From Sipunculus nudus (lineage: Eukaryota; Annelida; Sipuncula; Golfingiida; Sipunculidae), in assembly GCA_026874595.1 (NCBI GenBank), contig CM049310.1, forward strand, positions 17,150,058-17,214,057: a stretch of 64,000 nucleotides of DNA, in the 5' to 3' direction. This document shows positions 1 through 13,008 of this stretch, one piece after another. The notes beneath the pieces were generated by a model. That model was not told where the DNA came from. It worked only from the letters and a program-made list of their open reading frames with translations, and searched no databases. The translations under genes were made by a program, and so were the position numbers. The first letter of the stretch is position 1. The number at the start of each line of letters is the position of its first letter.

Positions 1-147
1 TCGAGAGATCATATGAAATATTCTCCATGATACATCGGGCAAAACGCACTTAAATTTAAATTTTCTTTTTTAATTTTTTAACAAGAATTAAAATAAAATG
101 TATACAAAATGAGAGTTTTGAAGGTTTATCTGATAAAATTGTAAAAT

Positions 148-149
148 TA

Positions 150-206
<57 letters not shown>
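148..206. repeat. (AT)n microsatellite
   Basis: A pure to near-pure AT dinucleotide run with one CAT interruption. Confidence 0.95.
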
Positions 207-209
<3 letters not shown>

Positions 210-340
210 AGTATATTAGCTTTAATGGACTCCTAAATCCTAGAAATGTACCCAGGAGAAGGTGTTTTCAGCAAACCAAAATTACATTCAATACCTGTTT
301 TTGTTGGGTTCTATACAGACGTCAACAAAATACTACAACC

Positions 341-341
<1 letters not shown>

Positions 342-402
<61 letters not shown>
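342..402. repeat. (AT)n microsatellite
   Basis: Uninterrupted AT run; the ORF crossing it is an artefact. Confidence 0.95.
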
Positions 403-405
<3 letters not shown>

Positions 406-669
406 TTTCAAAAATTATCCTGTAAATACTTTATCATCACATTTAGACCGTGATTCAACAAAAGGATAAACGGGAATCATTGCCATTTTTCGCTGATATA
501 AGCTTGGTCACAGTTTTAAACAGTTAGTTATTATGTATATCCAGTGGTTTTTCATACTTGTATGTTCACTTACACATTCGGGTCACTAGAAGTCAATGTT
601 TGAATTGCCTAAGTTAATTTGCATGCAATTTTAATTTTAAACTTAATTGCCGTTTTATCCACCTGCGAT

Positions 670-848
670 TTTATTACAATATGGGTCGTTTAACAAACTT
701 GCGATTTTTTTACAATATGGGCAGGGTATGGTTATTACAATATGGGCCGTTTGTATTACATTATGGGCCGTTATTACATTATGGGTCGTTTTTATTACAA
801 TATGGGCCGTTATTACATTTTGGGCCGGTTATTACATTATGGGTCGTA
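670..848 (+). repeat. Degenerate 18-22 bp tandem array
   Basis: About eight imperfect copies of a TTATTACAATATGGGCCG-like unit, differing by CAATATG/CATTATG and GGGCCG/GGGTCG and by short spacers. The apparent 96- and 73-codon ORFs here only read the repeat in different frames. Confidence 0.85.
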
Positions 849-927
849 ACAGAGGTCACTCAGTTCAACCAGGTGAGGACCGGACATCAACATTGCAACT
901 AACCTGGCCCTGTCTGGTGTCTAAACA

Positions 928-951
928 ATGTGTCTAGACGTCTAGACACAT
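928..951. repeat. Perfect 24-bp palindrome
   Basis: The half-site ATGTGTCTAGAC is followed directly by its exact reverse complement. A further TCTAGAC lies just downstream. No function can be assigned. Confidence 0.85.
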
Positions 952-1842
952 CTTCTAGACGCATAATGCCCAGATTCGAGCTAGTGGAACTATATCTTTC
1001 AACTCTTTGAAAAAACTTGGTTTGCATTTTTAGCGAATCTGAGAGCTCATGCGATGGTGTGGCGTCGTTCATCGTCCGTCTTGCGTCATAGCTATCTCAG
1101 ACAGGGCAGGAGCTAGCATCACCAATTTTTTGCAAAAAAAATCATCTAAACAATTCTAACGGATTTTGCTTATTTCATGGCTAGTTGTATTTTCTTAGAT
1201 TTTATAGGTTGGCTTACTGAATTTTCTTAGATTTTATAGGGAAAAAGCTAAAAAACATTTTAAAATGTTCTCCGAAACCATGCTACAAAATTGTCCGTTC
1301 ATCTGTCCAGTAATCATTCCTGGCAAAAAGAACATATCCGAAATATCCTGACTTATAAATCCTAGTTTTAAAATGTCCTAGTCCGAAACATGCGGGTCCG
1401 TAACGTCAATTTTGCTGAAATCAGATATGAAGGATAGATAAGAGGATCAATAATAAATTTTAAAAATAAACCTCAATTCATACTCCCTAACTTTGCACAC
1501 GTTCGCATTAGGCCTTGTTATTCATAAAATAATATATCGGTTGCATAGGTAATCACTGCTGATATTCCTTATATAAAATTTAACATAATTTTGTCCATCA
1601 TTTGGACGGATACTATTAAATATTCATATCTTGAAATGAAAGGTACTTGAAGCATTTAAATCTCATGTCATATAATTTCCGTGCTTAATGCTGTAAGCAT
1701 GAGGATTAGCAGAAATTATGCATAATTAATATGCATAATGAATGGACAATTAATATGACAGGACACACGCAGTATGAAGAGGTTTTCAAAAACAGTCTAG
1801 TTTGATGAAACGCAGTATACATACGTGTTATTAACTTAAGGC

Positions 1843-1864
1843 CACACACACACACACACACACA
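1843..1864. repeat. (CA)n microsatellite
   Basis: About eleven CA units. Confidence 0.95.
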
Positions 1865-2356
1865 ATAATTGTTCTACATTTCGCGAATGAGCTGGGAGCA
1901 GGTCATCGGTAATGTTGTTTATTTGTGCTCTCGCCTCAGGATTCCTCATATATTTGGGGTATTGAAAATGGCATGACTGTTGTGTTAACTGGATACATCG
2001 TTTCAAGAATTTTTAGTTTTCCTGGAGAATTTTTGAATTAAATAAAAAAATAATTGTATCTCGAGCTGTATATGTTACCATTTCGCCCGAGCACACCATA
2101 TTTTTGTTTCCAGAGTCCATATTACTATTATTGTTGGTAAAGCCTGATGGGCACACAACCATAACTTTATTTTTACGTCACTCGTGTCTGTTAATGTACT
2201 CTGCATTATATAACGCTATTATGTACAGATTAGGCCAAAACATCACAGGTACACCAAAACTCTAGTGTGAAAAGGAATAAAACATATATGAGAAAGGTAC
2301 ATTTTCATTAGATATGAAAATTTCTAATAATATCCAGTGTTCCATTGAAGATACAG

Positions 2357-3177
2357 TGTAACGAGACCTAATAACAACAGATCAGGTAATTGTGACGAGC
2401 ATAAATTTTGTTACGGAGAAAAAAAATCAGATTCCGCAACACTAGGCAGCGTGAAATGTCTAGGGGAATGAATAAAGAAGTCAGTGGTTTTTTGTTAACA
2501 AATAATTATGATTTATTCTTAAAACAATTCTGACACTACAATACACTAAATCAATATAATTATACAGTATTTAAAACATAACAATAATAAAAATGTATAT
2601 TACCAGAGTCCGGATCCTAGGCTTTGATTCCCGGATATCACAACTGTCACTGCCAAACAAGAATCCTTTAACACAAATTATCTACATAAACAGTTCAAGT
2701 AAATCTTCTCAGAGAATAGTTCGATTTAATCTCGAAAACAATCTGTTGTAATCAAATGTGTAGTTCTTGTAATAATCCCAAAGGCAAACTGAAGATAATC
2801 CGTACAAAGTCTGTATAAAGTCCGTAGAATAATGTAAGTTCTGCAATTGTCGGAATAGGTCCCAAAAACTGACGAGAGAGTCACACGCTTAGTGCCCGCT
2901 GATATTTTCCTTTCCCCGGGTCCAAACACAGCCCCTATTTAAAGCTTTTACATCCAAAGTCAGGAAACATCTATTCACAAACATTCCAAATACAACACAA
3001 CAATAGACACGCGCCCATAGCGCATGATCAGACTCGAAACTTCTAGACTACAACGAGCACTATGTCTCTACAAGCCAGAGTTCAACAAGTGCGGTTCCAA
3101 TAACGGCGCACAGGGTTTCCGCTTAACACGAATCAGAATGCCTAGCACATGCGCAGAACAAACAGATACATGGAACA
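2357..3177 (-). mobile_element. Solo LTR, copy 1
   Basis: The copy runs from TGTAACGAGACC to CATGGAACA and is bracketed by a 4-bp direct repeat ACAG (2353-2356 and 3178-3181). It is homologous to copies at 12297-13004 and 17877-18535; the shared core includes CTAGGCAGCGTGAAATGTC. Read on the minus strand, a TATA-like TTTAAATA (around 2935-2942) precedes AATAAA (around 2514), the order expected for U3 then R of an LTR. No gag or pol is adjacent, so this is a solo LTR or a non-autonomous remnant. The superfamily is not assigned. Confidence 0.75.
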
Positions 3178-3181
3178 ACAG

Positions 3182-5181
3182 TTAAACCTTTAAATTACAA
3201 CCACCTTCGGGAATAAGGAATATAACCAGATTATGGTTCTGATAATTTATCGTACTTGCATATAAACTATCATATTTAGATATCAGCGTGAGAACGTTGG
3301 TTTAAGACATACGTGTCTCATTTGATGTTAATTTCAAAGTAGTTTAGTCACTACCGAGTACAGGTGTCATATCTGATATTACTCTTGGTACGGTTTAATT
3401 CCGTCGGAACCGTCTCTGTTTGGCGGTCTCCATATGAACGAGGGTTTGTTGTAGATTTCAAAGGAATACCACCTGTTTAGTTTATTTTTTCCAGGATTTT
3501 TTTTGTCTCTGGAGGCATATCCTTTTAAGATTTAATACTGTAATTGACGGTCAGCGTAATTGGGACTAGTAATTGGCAAGAAGCGAGCGGGAGTTGTGAC
3601 GTCAGCAAGCATGTTTAAGTCGTGAGGAGGACGTTTTCGCGAAAGGTGCCATGGGAGTGTACCAACGATGGGTATAGCCTGACGATACCCGCGGCAGTCC
3701 AGGGGCAGGTCTGCGTGTATCAGTCGAGACAGCTAAGAGATGATATCTACAAGCGTGGATATTCAGCGTCTGGGGACGGCCATAGTGAATTCTCTGTAAA
3801 GCACTTCAGAGCGAGTATCGCACTTTTGCCGATGGACTGGTAAATCTAGCGATGTATTACCTGTGGTGATTGCTTCCAAGAACAGAAAGAGAACTTTATT
3901 TAAACGCTTAACACTAGAGGTTCTAAATAACGCTATGTGGAGGCGTTTTCGGCTACCTAGAACATGATTTCAGGAGACATTATCTGTAAAGAACATTGAT
4001 TCAACGTCCGGATAGAATAGTCTGTGCATGGTGCCTGAACTGTGTAAAACGTGTATAATCCAGCGAGAGTTTGTGGATTATAGGAGCTGTATAGGACTGA
4101 ATGTACTGTACACCCGACGCGAGCCACTCAGTGAGTCGGACAGTGTTTCATTTCTGTGTCAGGTGTGCGCATTGGTCATGTGACCAGAAAAAAAAGATTA
4201 AACAAGGAACTTTGCCGTTTACTGTCATAACGGACTCGGTGTTTATTTTTTGTTACCATCGTGGTGTGCATGTGGAGCGCCTGTCCAGAGAATGTAAGTA
4301 GCTTCTTTCTTTTATATATATTGATATGTTTGTAAACACATGTCATTCCTTTTTTTGGAGTGTGCGTATGCAGGAGTTCGGCCAGTTGGTTTGACAATTA
4401 AAAGAATCTAGACGTTCACATCTTTTCCGGTGTGACAATGGATGATCAAGTGTGCATCTTTTAACCAAATGTTTCCGTGTGTGATACTGTTGCAGCTTAG
4501 AGTTCTGTTTTTTTTTTTTTGACATATTTCATTATTTTCCCATTGTCAGATTATTTTTTGCAAGGTAAAACCATGCTTTGAAAAAAAACATCATTTCATG
4601 AACGGACGTTTCCGATTGTTCACTTAGTTCTGGAGGATCTCACACGTACACACCTTTTTCTTTATAACCTCCTGTAGCCTTATTGAAACGAAGACTATAT
4701 TTGTTTATATATTGAGTATACACATTGATATAATCAGAACACCTTTTTCCTTGTGGCCACGCTTAACAAGGTAACGGCAGCCTCTCTTGCAGGCCCCATT
4801 TTTTAACAACCGCGATTTTCCCTGATGTTAACTCTCCATGTGAGAATATAATTTTTACTTCGAACTTTATACCAAAACCTTATTATATAGCCATAGATAT
4901 TTCAAAAGGCATAACCTGTCCCAGCAGAATTCCCATCCTGGAAGCAATCACCCTTAATGTCTTTACGGCGTTGTTCTTTTGGCGAGCTCGGCACGTCTTA
5001 TTTGTGTATGAGAACCTGTCTGCCTAATGTTCTTCATACCGTGTTACGTATGTAACATGTAACCGAAGAGAACCTAACAAATACGCCTGGAAGATGTCCA
5101 TTCTGTCCTGAGAATACCTGTATGACTGCGGCTTGTGTTGACAATTTAGTAGGGCTGCGCGATATTATCGATTTTTTTTTA
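3182..5181. other. No gene recognised
   Basis: Apart from the CRE octamer at 3597 and a donor-like site at 4294, nothing specific was seen. ORFs of 60-73 codons here resemble no known family. Confidence 0.5.
3597..3604. promoter_or_regulatory. Perfect CRE palindrome (TGACGTCA)
   Basis: The canonical cAMP-response element octamer, in a locally GC-richer stretch (about 3550-4293) that ends in a strong donor (AAT/GTAAGTAG, GT at 4294). The combination could mark a promoter and untranslated first exon, but no coding exon was recognised nearby. Confidence 0.2.
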
Positions 5182-6840
5182 GCTCAGCTGACTTTCAGTC
5201 ATGCTGAGCTATAGCGATCATTCTTTGTCCGTAGTCCGTCTGTCTGTCCGTCCGTCTGTCCGTCTGTCTGTCCGTTAACCAGGCACAAATCGTAACCGCT
5301 GTACCTAGAATCTTGTAACTTAACATTCTAAAAAGGGCCATGAAAAATCTCCTTTGAAACCAGAAATTAGGTCTCTGATACCCATATCCTTTGAGCTATG
5401 GGACCCCAAAGTACCCCCCAGAATAGTGATAAATTTCATACAAAAACTTCATGCTGAGCTATAGCGATCATTCTTTGTCCGTAGTCCGTCTGTCTGTCCG
5501 TCTGTCCGTCCTTCTGTCCGTCTGTCTGTCCGTTAACCAGGCACAAATCGTAACCGCTGTACCTAGAATCTTGTAACTTAACATTCTAAAAAGGGCCATG
5601 AAAAATCTCCTTTGAAACCAGAAATTAGGTCTCTGATACCCATATCCTTTGAGCTATGGGACCCCAAAGTACCCCCCAGAATAGTGATAAATTTCATACA
5701 AAAACTTCAATATCTCATTAACTACATCACTGATGGTCATGATTTTTAGCATACATATTGATCATGAGATGTTCCATCAGTTCCTGCAGACTGGTGGCGC
5801 CAGCTGAATTTTTCGATTTTTTTACGATTTTTTCTCTATTTTTGAGACCTATAAAAATATGGACATCTGTTAACAGGGCACAAATCGTAAAGACTGGACC
5901 TAGAATCTTCATTCTTTACATTCTGAGACACCTATGAAAAGTCTCCATGGAAACAAGAAATTAGGTCTCTGATACCCATATCCTTCGAGCTATTGGGCCC
6001 CAAAGAACCCCCTAGAATAGTAAAAAATTTCATTAAAAAAAAACTTCAATATCTGATTAACTAAATCACTGATGGTCATGATTTTTGGCATACATATTGA
6101 TCATGAGATGTTTCATCAGTTTCTGTAGACTTGTGGCGCCACCTATATTTTTCAAATTTTTACAATTTTTTTTCTCTATTTTTGAGACCTTTAAGGATGT
6201 AGTTATCTGTCAACAGGGTTCAAATTGTAACGACTAGACCTAGAATCTTAATTCTTGACACACAGGGAGACCCATGAAAAGTCTCCATGGAATCCTGGAA
6301 TTAGGTCTCTATTACCCATATCCTTTGAGCTATGGCACTCCTAAGTACAGCTCAGAATAATGGAAAATTTGATACAAAAGCGGAAGTATCTGAACAACTA
6401 ATGCAGAGATCACCATAATTGTTTGCATGGATATTGATCATGGAGTGTTTCATCAGTTTCTGCAGCCTGGTGGCACCACATGTATTTGTTCGGGCTTTTT
6501 TCGATTTTTTTCTCTATTTTTGAGACATTTAAAGATATGAATATCTGTTAACAGAGCACAAATCATAACAACTGGACCTAGAATCTTCATTCTTTACACA
6601 CAAGGACACCCATGAAAAATCTCCATTGAAACCTGAAATTAGGTCTCTGTTACCGATATCCATTAAGCTGTATGGCTCCAAAATACCCCCCAGGATAATG
6701 AAAAATTTGATACAAAAACTCCATGATCACAATAACTAACCTGAAATTAAGTCTCTGTTACCCATATCCTCCATGCTATAGGACTCCAAAGTATCCCTCA
6801 GAATAACGGTCTTATATTGAAAACCTATACCATGTCTTTA
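5182..6840. repeat. Ladder of diverged roughly 340-bp repeats
   Basis: The block opens with AGCTCAGCTGAC and its near-complement, then GAGCTATAGCGATC and short TGTCCGTC runs. Later units repeat the modules AACAGGGCACAAATCGTAA, TAGAATCTTCATTCTT, AATTAGGTCTCTGATAC, CATATCCTTTGAGCTATG and TTTTTCTCTATTTTTGAGAC several times with substitutions. A second block lies at 46314-47420 and an inverted end at about 54600-54880. It resembles an abundant non-coding interspersed family of molluscs, but the class is not certain. Confidence 0.8.
5201..5707. repeat. Near-identical 250-bp tandem duplication
   Basis: Two head-to-tail copies, starting ATGCTGAGCT at 5201 and 5451, differ mainly in the number of TCTGTCCG units. 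They are far more alike than the other ladder units, so this duplication is recent. Confidence 0.9.
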
Positions 6841-7017
6841 GACGTTTATCAGGAAAATTTCAGGACATTTGCATTTCTGCTCGATGACAAATTAGTATAC
6901 GAGAAATGTTTTGTGCACAAGAAGAAAGAAGTACTGAACAGGGTCATATTAATTATTAATTCATTGAAATAATAATTAATTCATTGAGAGTCTCACATCT
7001 TATGATTACGGCAGGAA

Positions 7018-7200
7018 CCTTCTTCTGTGGCTCAGGGATAGAGTACAAACTCCAGCCCATGAGATCATGAGTTCGAATCTCTGCCGATTTTTTCAGTGCG
7101 ATATTTCAACGTTGGCCCCCACCCAGGATGAGCGCTCTGCAGGCTTAATGGGAAAGAGTACTCAACAGCGTTGTAATTAATGCGCACTATCTATCCATCT
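7018..7200 (+). mobile_element. tRNA-derived SINE
   Basis: A tRNA-like head has an A-box-like TGGCTCAGGGATAGAGT and a B-box-like GAGTTCGAATCTC about 35 nt later. The body that follows includes TTGGCCCCCACCCAGGATGAG. The anticodon arm is not tRNA-like, so this is a SINE head, not a functional tRNA gene. Target-site duplications were not identified. Confidence 0.65.
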
Positions 7201-7452
7201 TTGTGCTAAGCCACAGTCCAGAATTATCAAACTGCCAAGACATTTGCACAAGGAAGGTCTAAAGAAGACATTAATGTTTCTTTGGGCACTGTCAAGAATA
7301 CATTAGTAAGTAATGTTGTCATATTTCTTGTTTAAAATGAACTTTTTTGGCTGAAAATTTTATTGTATACTTATATTTAATATGATAAAGAATTGTTAAT
7401 AATAATAATATTAAAACATGTGATATTATATATTATATTTATACATTTATAC

Positions 7453-7554
7453 TTAACGTTAAGCACGTATACGTCGTATCATCGGAGCATCGTATTATTT
7501 CACGCCGTTGCCGGTCCGAGTAATAACACGATGCTCCAACGTGCTTAACGTTTA
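7453..7554. repeat. Imperfect inverted repeat, MITE-like
   Basis: The left arm (AACGTTAAGCACGT ... GGAGCATCGTATTATT) pairs with the right arm (GTAATAACACGATGCTCC, ACGTGCTTAACGTTTA). The left arm has about 15 extra bases. The fold would be a hairpin with a short loop. It could be a miniature inverted-repeat element. Confidence 0.65.
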
Positions 7555-8563
7555 GTTAATCTACTCTACCTTAGCTGTATCGAGCACTCTACTGCAAGCA
7601 CTGGAACCTATTTTGGGTAATATATATATATATATTTTTGATCAATGTTACAGGTTTGTAAGTCTGTCTGCAAGGGAGGAACCTCTGAAAGAATTAGGAA
7701 TCTCAGTGTTGCTGTGTTTATGCGGTCAGAAATTGAACAAACATGCACGTTGATTTTCCAATATGCTGGTGATGTTAAATAGTATACTAAAAGAGCTGAC
7801 GATAGGCCTGGGTTATGTCAAGTGACGGCGTACTTTTAGGCGTTATTAAAAATGAATAAATTATTTGTATCCTCAGGGAACGTTACAAAATGGTCATCAA
7901 TACAGCATGTAAAGGCACTCTGATGCTTTAATGTCAGAGCCGAAATGACGGTAATCCACTGGGCGGTCACATATATGTATGTATAACTCTAGTCTTGAGC
8001 GAGTGTTTGTAAATCCTGGGAGACTTGACTTGTTATTGAAAGATTATGGATTCCTGGCCGTTTTCAGCTGTTGTCCTCTGTCCAAGGTCTTCACCGGAAA
8101 GGGGCTTACTATTCGTTGGGAAAGGATACCTGTTGATTATGACCGACCTTCAGTGACTATTTTAAGGATGTATGCCTTCTAGGTAGTGGATAAAGATATA
8201 ACTAGACACTCTAGGGTGTTGAGTAATATGTAACAGATGATACCGAAGATACGATATTACGCAAGCGCAAAAACTTAAATTGCAATTAAGAAGAAAGATG
8301 TACGAATCACGCATAAGTGAGATGTTTTACAGTTGGTCGCTCTCTTGATCAATGAAAGTAGACAAGGACGCTATATGTTAATGCGTCTCTCGCGCAATTA
8401 ATTGCGCCGGGTGTCAGCTTATTTCTAAAATATATAGGCATAAGGAAATCTTTTCAAATATCTAAATATTTCCAAGAGAGAACACTTTATGTGTATACAC
8501 TTTATGTTATATTTTAAATTCAGGGCAATCTTATTATAATTGAACGAGACATCTGCGTGCTAA

Positions 8564-8660
8564 GGCATGCAAACCTCCGCCATGTGGGGGTCCAATTGTG
8601 GGATGCTCCTAAACAGTGCTTGCATTCACAATCGGGTAATATTGGCAGGTTCATTGGTGC
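8564..8660. repeat. Dispersed repeat, also at 62460-62830
   Basis: CCTCCGCCATGTGGGGGTCC, TGTGGGATGCTCC and the following segment (TTCATTGGTG) align with the sequence that hosts the SINE at 62506. This uninterrupted copy shows the pre-insertion arrangement. Confidence 0.6.
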
Positions 8661-9986
8661 ATAAGTGACGGTATATTTTTTAATAATCATTGATGACTTT
8701 TCTGAATCTGGATCATGTGCCGGATAAATGCACTTCAAAACCTAACCGATTCTTCATAGGCCCATTTCGGAAATGCCGTGAAACTGAGTTATGCTGTGAA
8801 CAAACACAAAAAACACTCACATGAACATATACTCTTCTTACAAAGACAATGGACTAGCTGAAGATGATTTGAAACTGCACACTGTCCTTCCGCGTCCTTC
8901 AGATAAAATATTTGGGGTCACAAGAGAAGAAAATGAGTAGATCTAAAGTAGATAAAATGTTCAACTTTCTGTCCCCGATCAAGATGAATCACCTGGTGCT
9001 GTTTTCAAACTTAATCACGGAGTCTTATATGTAACGGCTGCAACAATATAGTTTTTTATTTGGAATGAGTGGGAGTAAATATATCAGTTCATGCCGTTTA
9101 TCACAGTATAAATTGACACGACACGTTTATTCAGGTGCTGATTGTGTGTATTCCTCCCATATGTTTAATAGATCTTGTAATTGTTCAAACTCAACTTTTG
9201 ACACGGAACTCCTCTGTGAACACGCCTCAGAAATGCCGGGTTTTCGTCTTGAACTGTCATAACCCTGGAAAGTATGTCCTAAGGGGGGCGTCATTTCCCC
9301 TGTCCCTATAAAATTCTGAAAAAAAAAATAGACACTATTTAGCAAATGGGCGATAAGGGCGCCATCTGTCAGTACACTGCCCCCATGTCAGCTCGGTCTT
9401 TGGAAACCTTTTCCGAAAACAAAGTCGTGCGGGACCTCCCCAACGCAAGAACAAGTAATTGAGTTACTAATTTTCAGACACACCGCGCCGTGTAGACATA
9501 AAAACAAATAAGTGCACTGTCATTGAATTGATGTATGTGCTAATAATGAATAGGCCTACACGTAGTGGCGCGGTCTTCAAGTCCTAAATCTAACAAATAT
9601 CTGAGAATTCTGTGTTTTCAAATATACCATCCTGACAGGAATATATTTTTAAAGATTGCATCTTTTTTTCGGCTCCTTGTATTGATAAATATTTTACCAG
9701 CCGAGGTTTTTAATAGGAAATAGTTGGTCAGATGAAGGGTCTCAATAAACTTTGATGACGTCTGCTAGAGAACGTATACCGGAAAATCCCGAGAACCCAA
9801 TTTCCTTGACGCAATGGATATCGTCACGTGGTTTCTAAAAGTAAAAAATGGAGGTACGGGAGCAGCTACGCTAAGCCAAATAGTATAGTATCTGTAAACA
9901 TACCCGGCTTGTCTGTAAATAAGACGGTCCATGTAAATCACGTGGCACTCCCTTTCAGTCTTTGAGTTTGTTTACACTACGACCTG

Positions 9987-9988
<2 letters not shown>

Positions 9989-10040
<52 letters not shown>
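9989..10040. repeat. (AT)n microsatellite
   Basis: Uninterrupted AT run just before the purine-rich tract. Confidence 0.95.
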
Positions 10041-10043
<3 letters not shown>

Positions 10044-10099
10044 GCAATCCGGTCCAGGAAGATTTATGAGATGTTATACAGTCTGTAATCTTAATAACA

Positions 10100-10435
10100 C
10101 GTCACAAGATGGACATACAAAGAGAAAGAGACAGACAAAAAACGACAGGGAATACAGGTACACAGAGAAAGATGGAAAACAGATAGAGTGAAAGACAGAT
10201 AGTGAAACAAACAGACGGTGACAGAGGCATAAACAGAGAGAAGAGAGAGAGTCAAAAAGACAGAGAGGGACAGAAACTGAGAACAAAAGAGAGACAGATC
10301 GAGACAAACAGACAGGGACAGGCAGATATACAGAGACCGTGATAAGCAGAGAGAAACTGAGACAGAGAGAGAGAGAGAGGGACAGAGTAAAAAAAGAAAC
10401 TGACTGAGACAGAAATAGAGAGATAATGGAGACTT
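10100..10435. repeat. Purine-rich GACAGA/GAGA tract
   Basis: More than 300 nt of plus-strand purine-rich sequence built from degenerate GACAGA and GAGA units. A 167-codon minus-strand ORF here is a low-complexity artefact rich in Ser, Leu and Cys. Confidence 0.85.
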
Positions 10436-11089
10436 TTACTGAGAATTCTGTGATAAACACTATGGCTGTGCACTCTGACTTGATGGACGAAAAAAATACT
10501 ATAATTTCTATTTTTAAAGCAATGCAGATATATCCGACATGATAAGATATCAAATGAGTGATAATTTCAACATCCATCCCGTTTTCAGGATTGAACGGTC
10601 CTTGACTAGGATAACACCCTATTTCTCGGTTTCTTAAAATTTACGGATTTGAGGCACAGTGCTTTGAAGTGCTTCGCCTTCATCTGCATGAAATCGCTTC
10701 ATTCGCTTAATCGAGAACGGACCAGGAAGGATTTATAAATGGACAGAGCTCACGGCAGCCAATGGTCTCAGGGTCTATGATTTGGAGCGTGTGCTTGAGA
10801 CGTCCACATTGGCCCGGCTGCATATTTTCATTACAGTACAGTAGTTTTGCTTTCATGGTTGTTTATGAAGGACGCGTGTGCTGACCTCCTCTCCTGCGGT
10901 TAGGGATTCTCGGACCAACGGGGCTTCTCCGTCGACCATTCATTAGGAAAGTTCCGGGAACCCTGGCAACAGGTGTTTCACTTCCTGCATACGTCTTTCG
11001 TAGAGAGTTTAATAGGAGCCCTCTCCCGATTATCTGCCATAGCGACCAGTGTTACTCTGGATGACATGCAAGGCACCGACGTTATGACG

Positions 11090-11090
<1 letters not shown>

Positions 11091-11141
<51 letters not shown>
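11091..11141. repeat. (AT)n microsatellite
   Basis: Uninterrupted AT run just before the 16-bp triple repeat. Confidence 0.95.
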
Positions 11142-11144
<3 letters not shown>

Positions 11145-11184
11145 CCCCCTCCTCAGGGCATCTTGCTTATTTACAAATTAGTGG

Positions 11185-11231
11185 ACATCTAATAATCAAG
11201 GCATCTAATAATCAAGGCATCTAATAATCAA
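11185..11231. repeat. 16-bp unit repeated three times
   Basis: CATCTAATAATCAAGG occurs in three near-perfect head-to-tail copies. Confidence 0.85.
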
Positions 11232-12296
11232 AATGAACTTACTGTTATGTTTATGATAAAAATAAAGTAAAAAAATATATGTGATCTCCAAACGCTATTG
11301 GAATTAGATAAATGAGTACATAATAACAAGTCGAATGTTCACGAAGGACAGAGTTCACTCGCTGGGTACACTGAATTAATTTTTGAAAAAAAATGACGCA
11401 GCGATGAACCCACCACAAAATTAAGGGCAGGTCACGCGGTCCAATAACGTTTCCATTTCAACAAAATAATGTTAGTTGTGAATGGTACATGAATACGAAA
11501 GCAAATCCTGATATTGATAAAAGGGATAGGAGTGACAGCTTATATATAACAATTAGACGTCAGCTGAAAAAACGAAGGCTCATGTGTTATGTAAGCACTG
11601 AAAGGTCTGCATTGATATAGTTCCATGGCTACAGGATGATACTGAAGCTAAGGACCAACAAACGTGACATTTATTTTCGATATTTCTCAAAATAGATATA
11701 GATTCTTTACACAGGTGCTTCGCCACCTGGGAATACCTGAAAATAATTGCTTACTGCCTTTTATAAACAACGAGTGTATACAAGTACGAAAGTTATAGTT
11801 GCAATAGCACTATTTTTTACACGTGAACACCTGTAAACCTTAATCGACTGAAGGTAAGGAGGCTTTGAAGTAAAATGGAAACTTGCAAATTTTTAAAGAA
11901 AATTTGCCAGAAAAAAAAACTCTATGTATAGGTTAATGAGACTTTTTATTGATGGTGTATAAGGGGTACACGGTCTTGCACACACACCCGCACCGGTCAT
12001 GGAATCATTTCCGAGACAAATTAGGTATCTACCATTGGGATTCATCAGCTGTTTAATCAAGGTTGAATTCCATATGTGCGTATGCCGTATGTATGCGTTA
12101 CATATGCAGCTACGAATCGTACCCACTGTTCTATCAGAGTAATCCCAAATACGCTCAGGGAAGCGATTGAAAACGTATACGCATGGTTACGGACGGTGAA
12201 ATTCCACACTTTGACGTCAATGATTTAGCTATACCTCTAGCAGGTAACTTCCCTACTCATGCAGCTCTATTTTTAGGCCCTTATTTTGCTGTATAC

Positions 12297-13004
12297 TGTT
12301 ACAGATGTCTGTTACATAGGTTGTTGACACTTGATTCGTGTGGCGCGGGCGTGGCTCGTTGCTGTAGCAACCTCGCCTGGCCGGGTGTTGCAGGCTCGTT
12401 GTAATCCGCATTGGTTGAACTGTGACGTGTAGAAACACAGAGCTCATGCTATTCTGGAACTTTCTGGGCTGGTCGCGCTCTATGGGGCCGTGTGTATTAT
12501 GTATTGTTGGGTTCTTTAGATTGTTCATGAAATAGAAGTTTCTAGGCTTTAGGGAGAGAAGTTAGAAATAAGGGCTGTGTTTAGAGCGAGGAGAGGAGAG
12601 AGAAATATTCCAGCGGCCACGGAAGAGTGCGAGTCAGTTTTGGACCTATCCAATAATTGTAGTAGTGTCAGGGATTCTACGAACTACAGATTTAGTGTGG
12701 CCTGTCTCCAGTTTGCTTTCGGGATTGTTACAAGAACTTCAACAGATTGATTTTGTGATTGAATTTGACTATAATTCTCTGAGAAGATTTATGTGAACTG
12801 ATTTATTGATTTAGTGTTTTGTAATGTTAGGGTTGTTTAAAGAGTAAATTTTAATTATTTGTTAACAAAAAACAACTGACTTCTTTATTCATTCCCCTAG
12901 ACATTTCACGCTGCCTAGTGTTACAGAATCTGATTTGTTTATCTCCGTAACAATATTTATGCTCGTCACAACTACGTGAATTGTTGTTATTAGGTTCCGT
13001 TACA
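12297..13004 (+). mobile_element. Solo LTR, copy 2
   Basis: This 708-bp copy begins TGTTACAGATG and ends CCGTTACA, so it has TG...CA ends. It is flanked by a 4-bp direct repeat ATAC (12293-12296 and 13005-13008). It is inverted relative to copies 1 and 3 and shares their core (GACATTTCACGCTGCCTAG near 12900). No internal retroelement sequence lies beside it. Its TATA and AATAAA positions are mutated. Confidence 0.75.
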
Positions 13005-13008
13005 ATAC

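Noticed and set aside
670-848. CRISPR array
   Set aside because: Units are degenerate without regular unique spacers, and the DNA is eukaryotic.
10074-10577. 167-codon minus-strand ORF
   Set aside because: Translation of the purine-rich tract; low-complexity Ser/Leu/Cys-rich and no start context.
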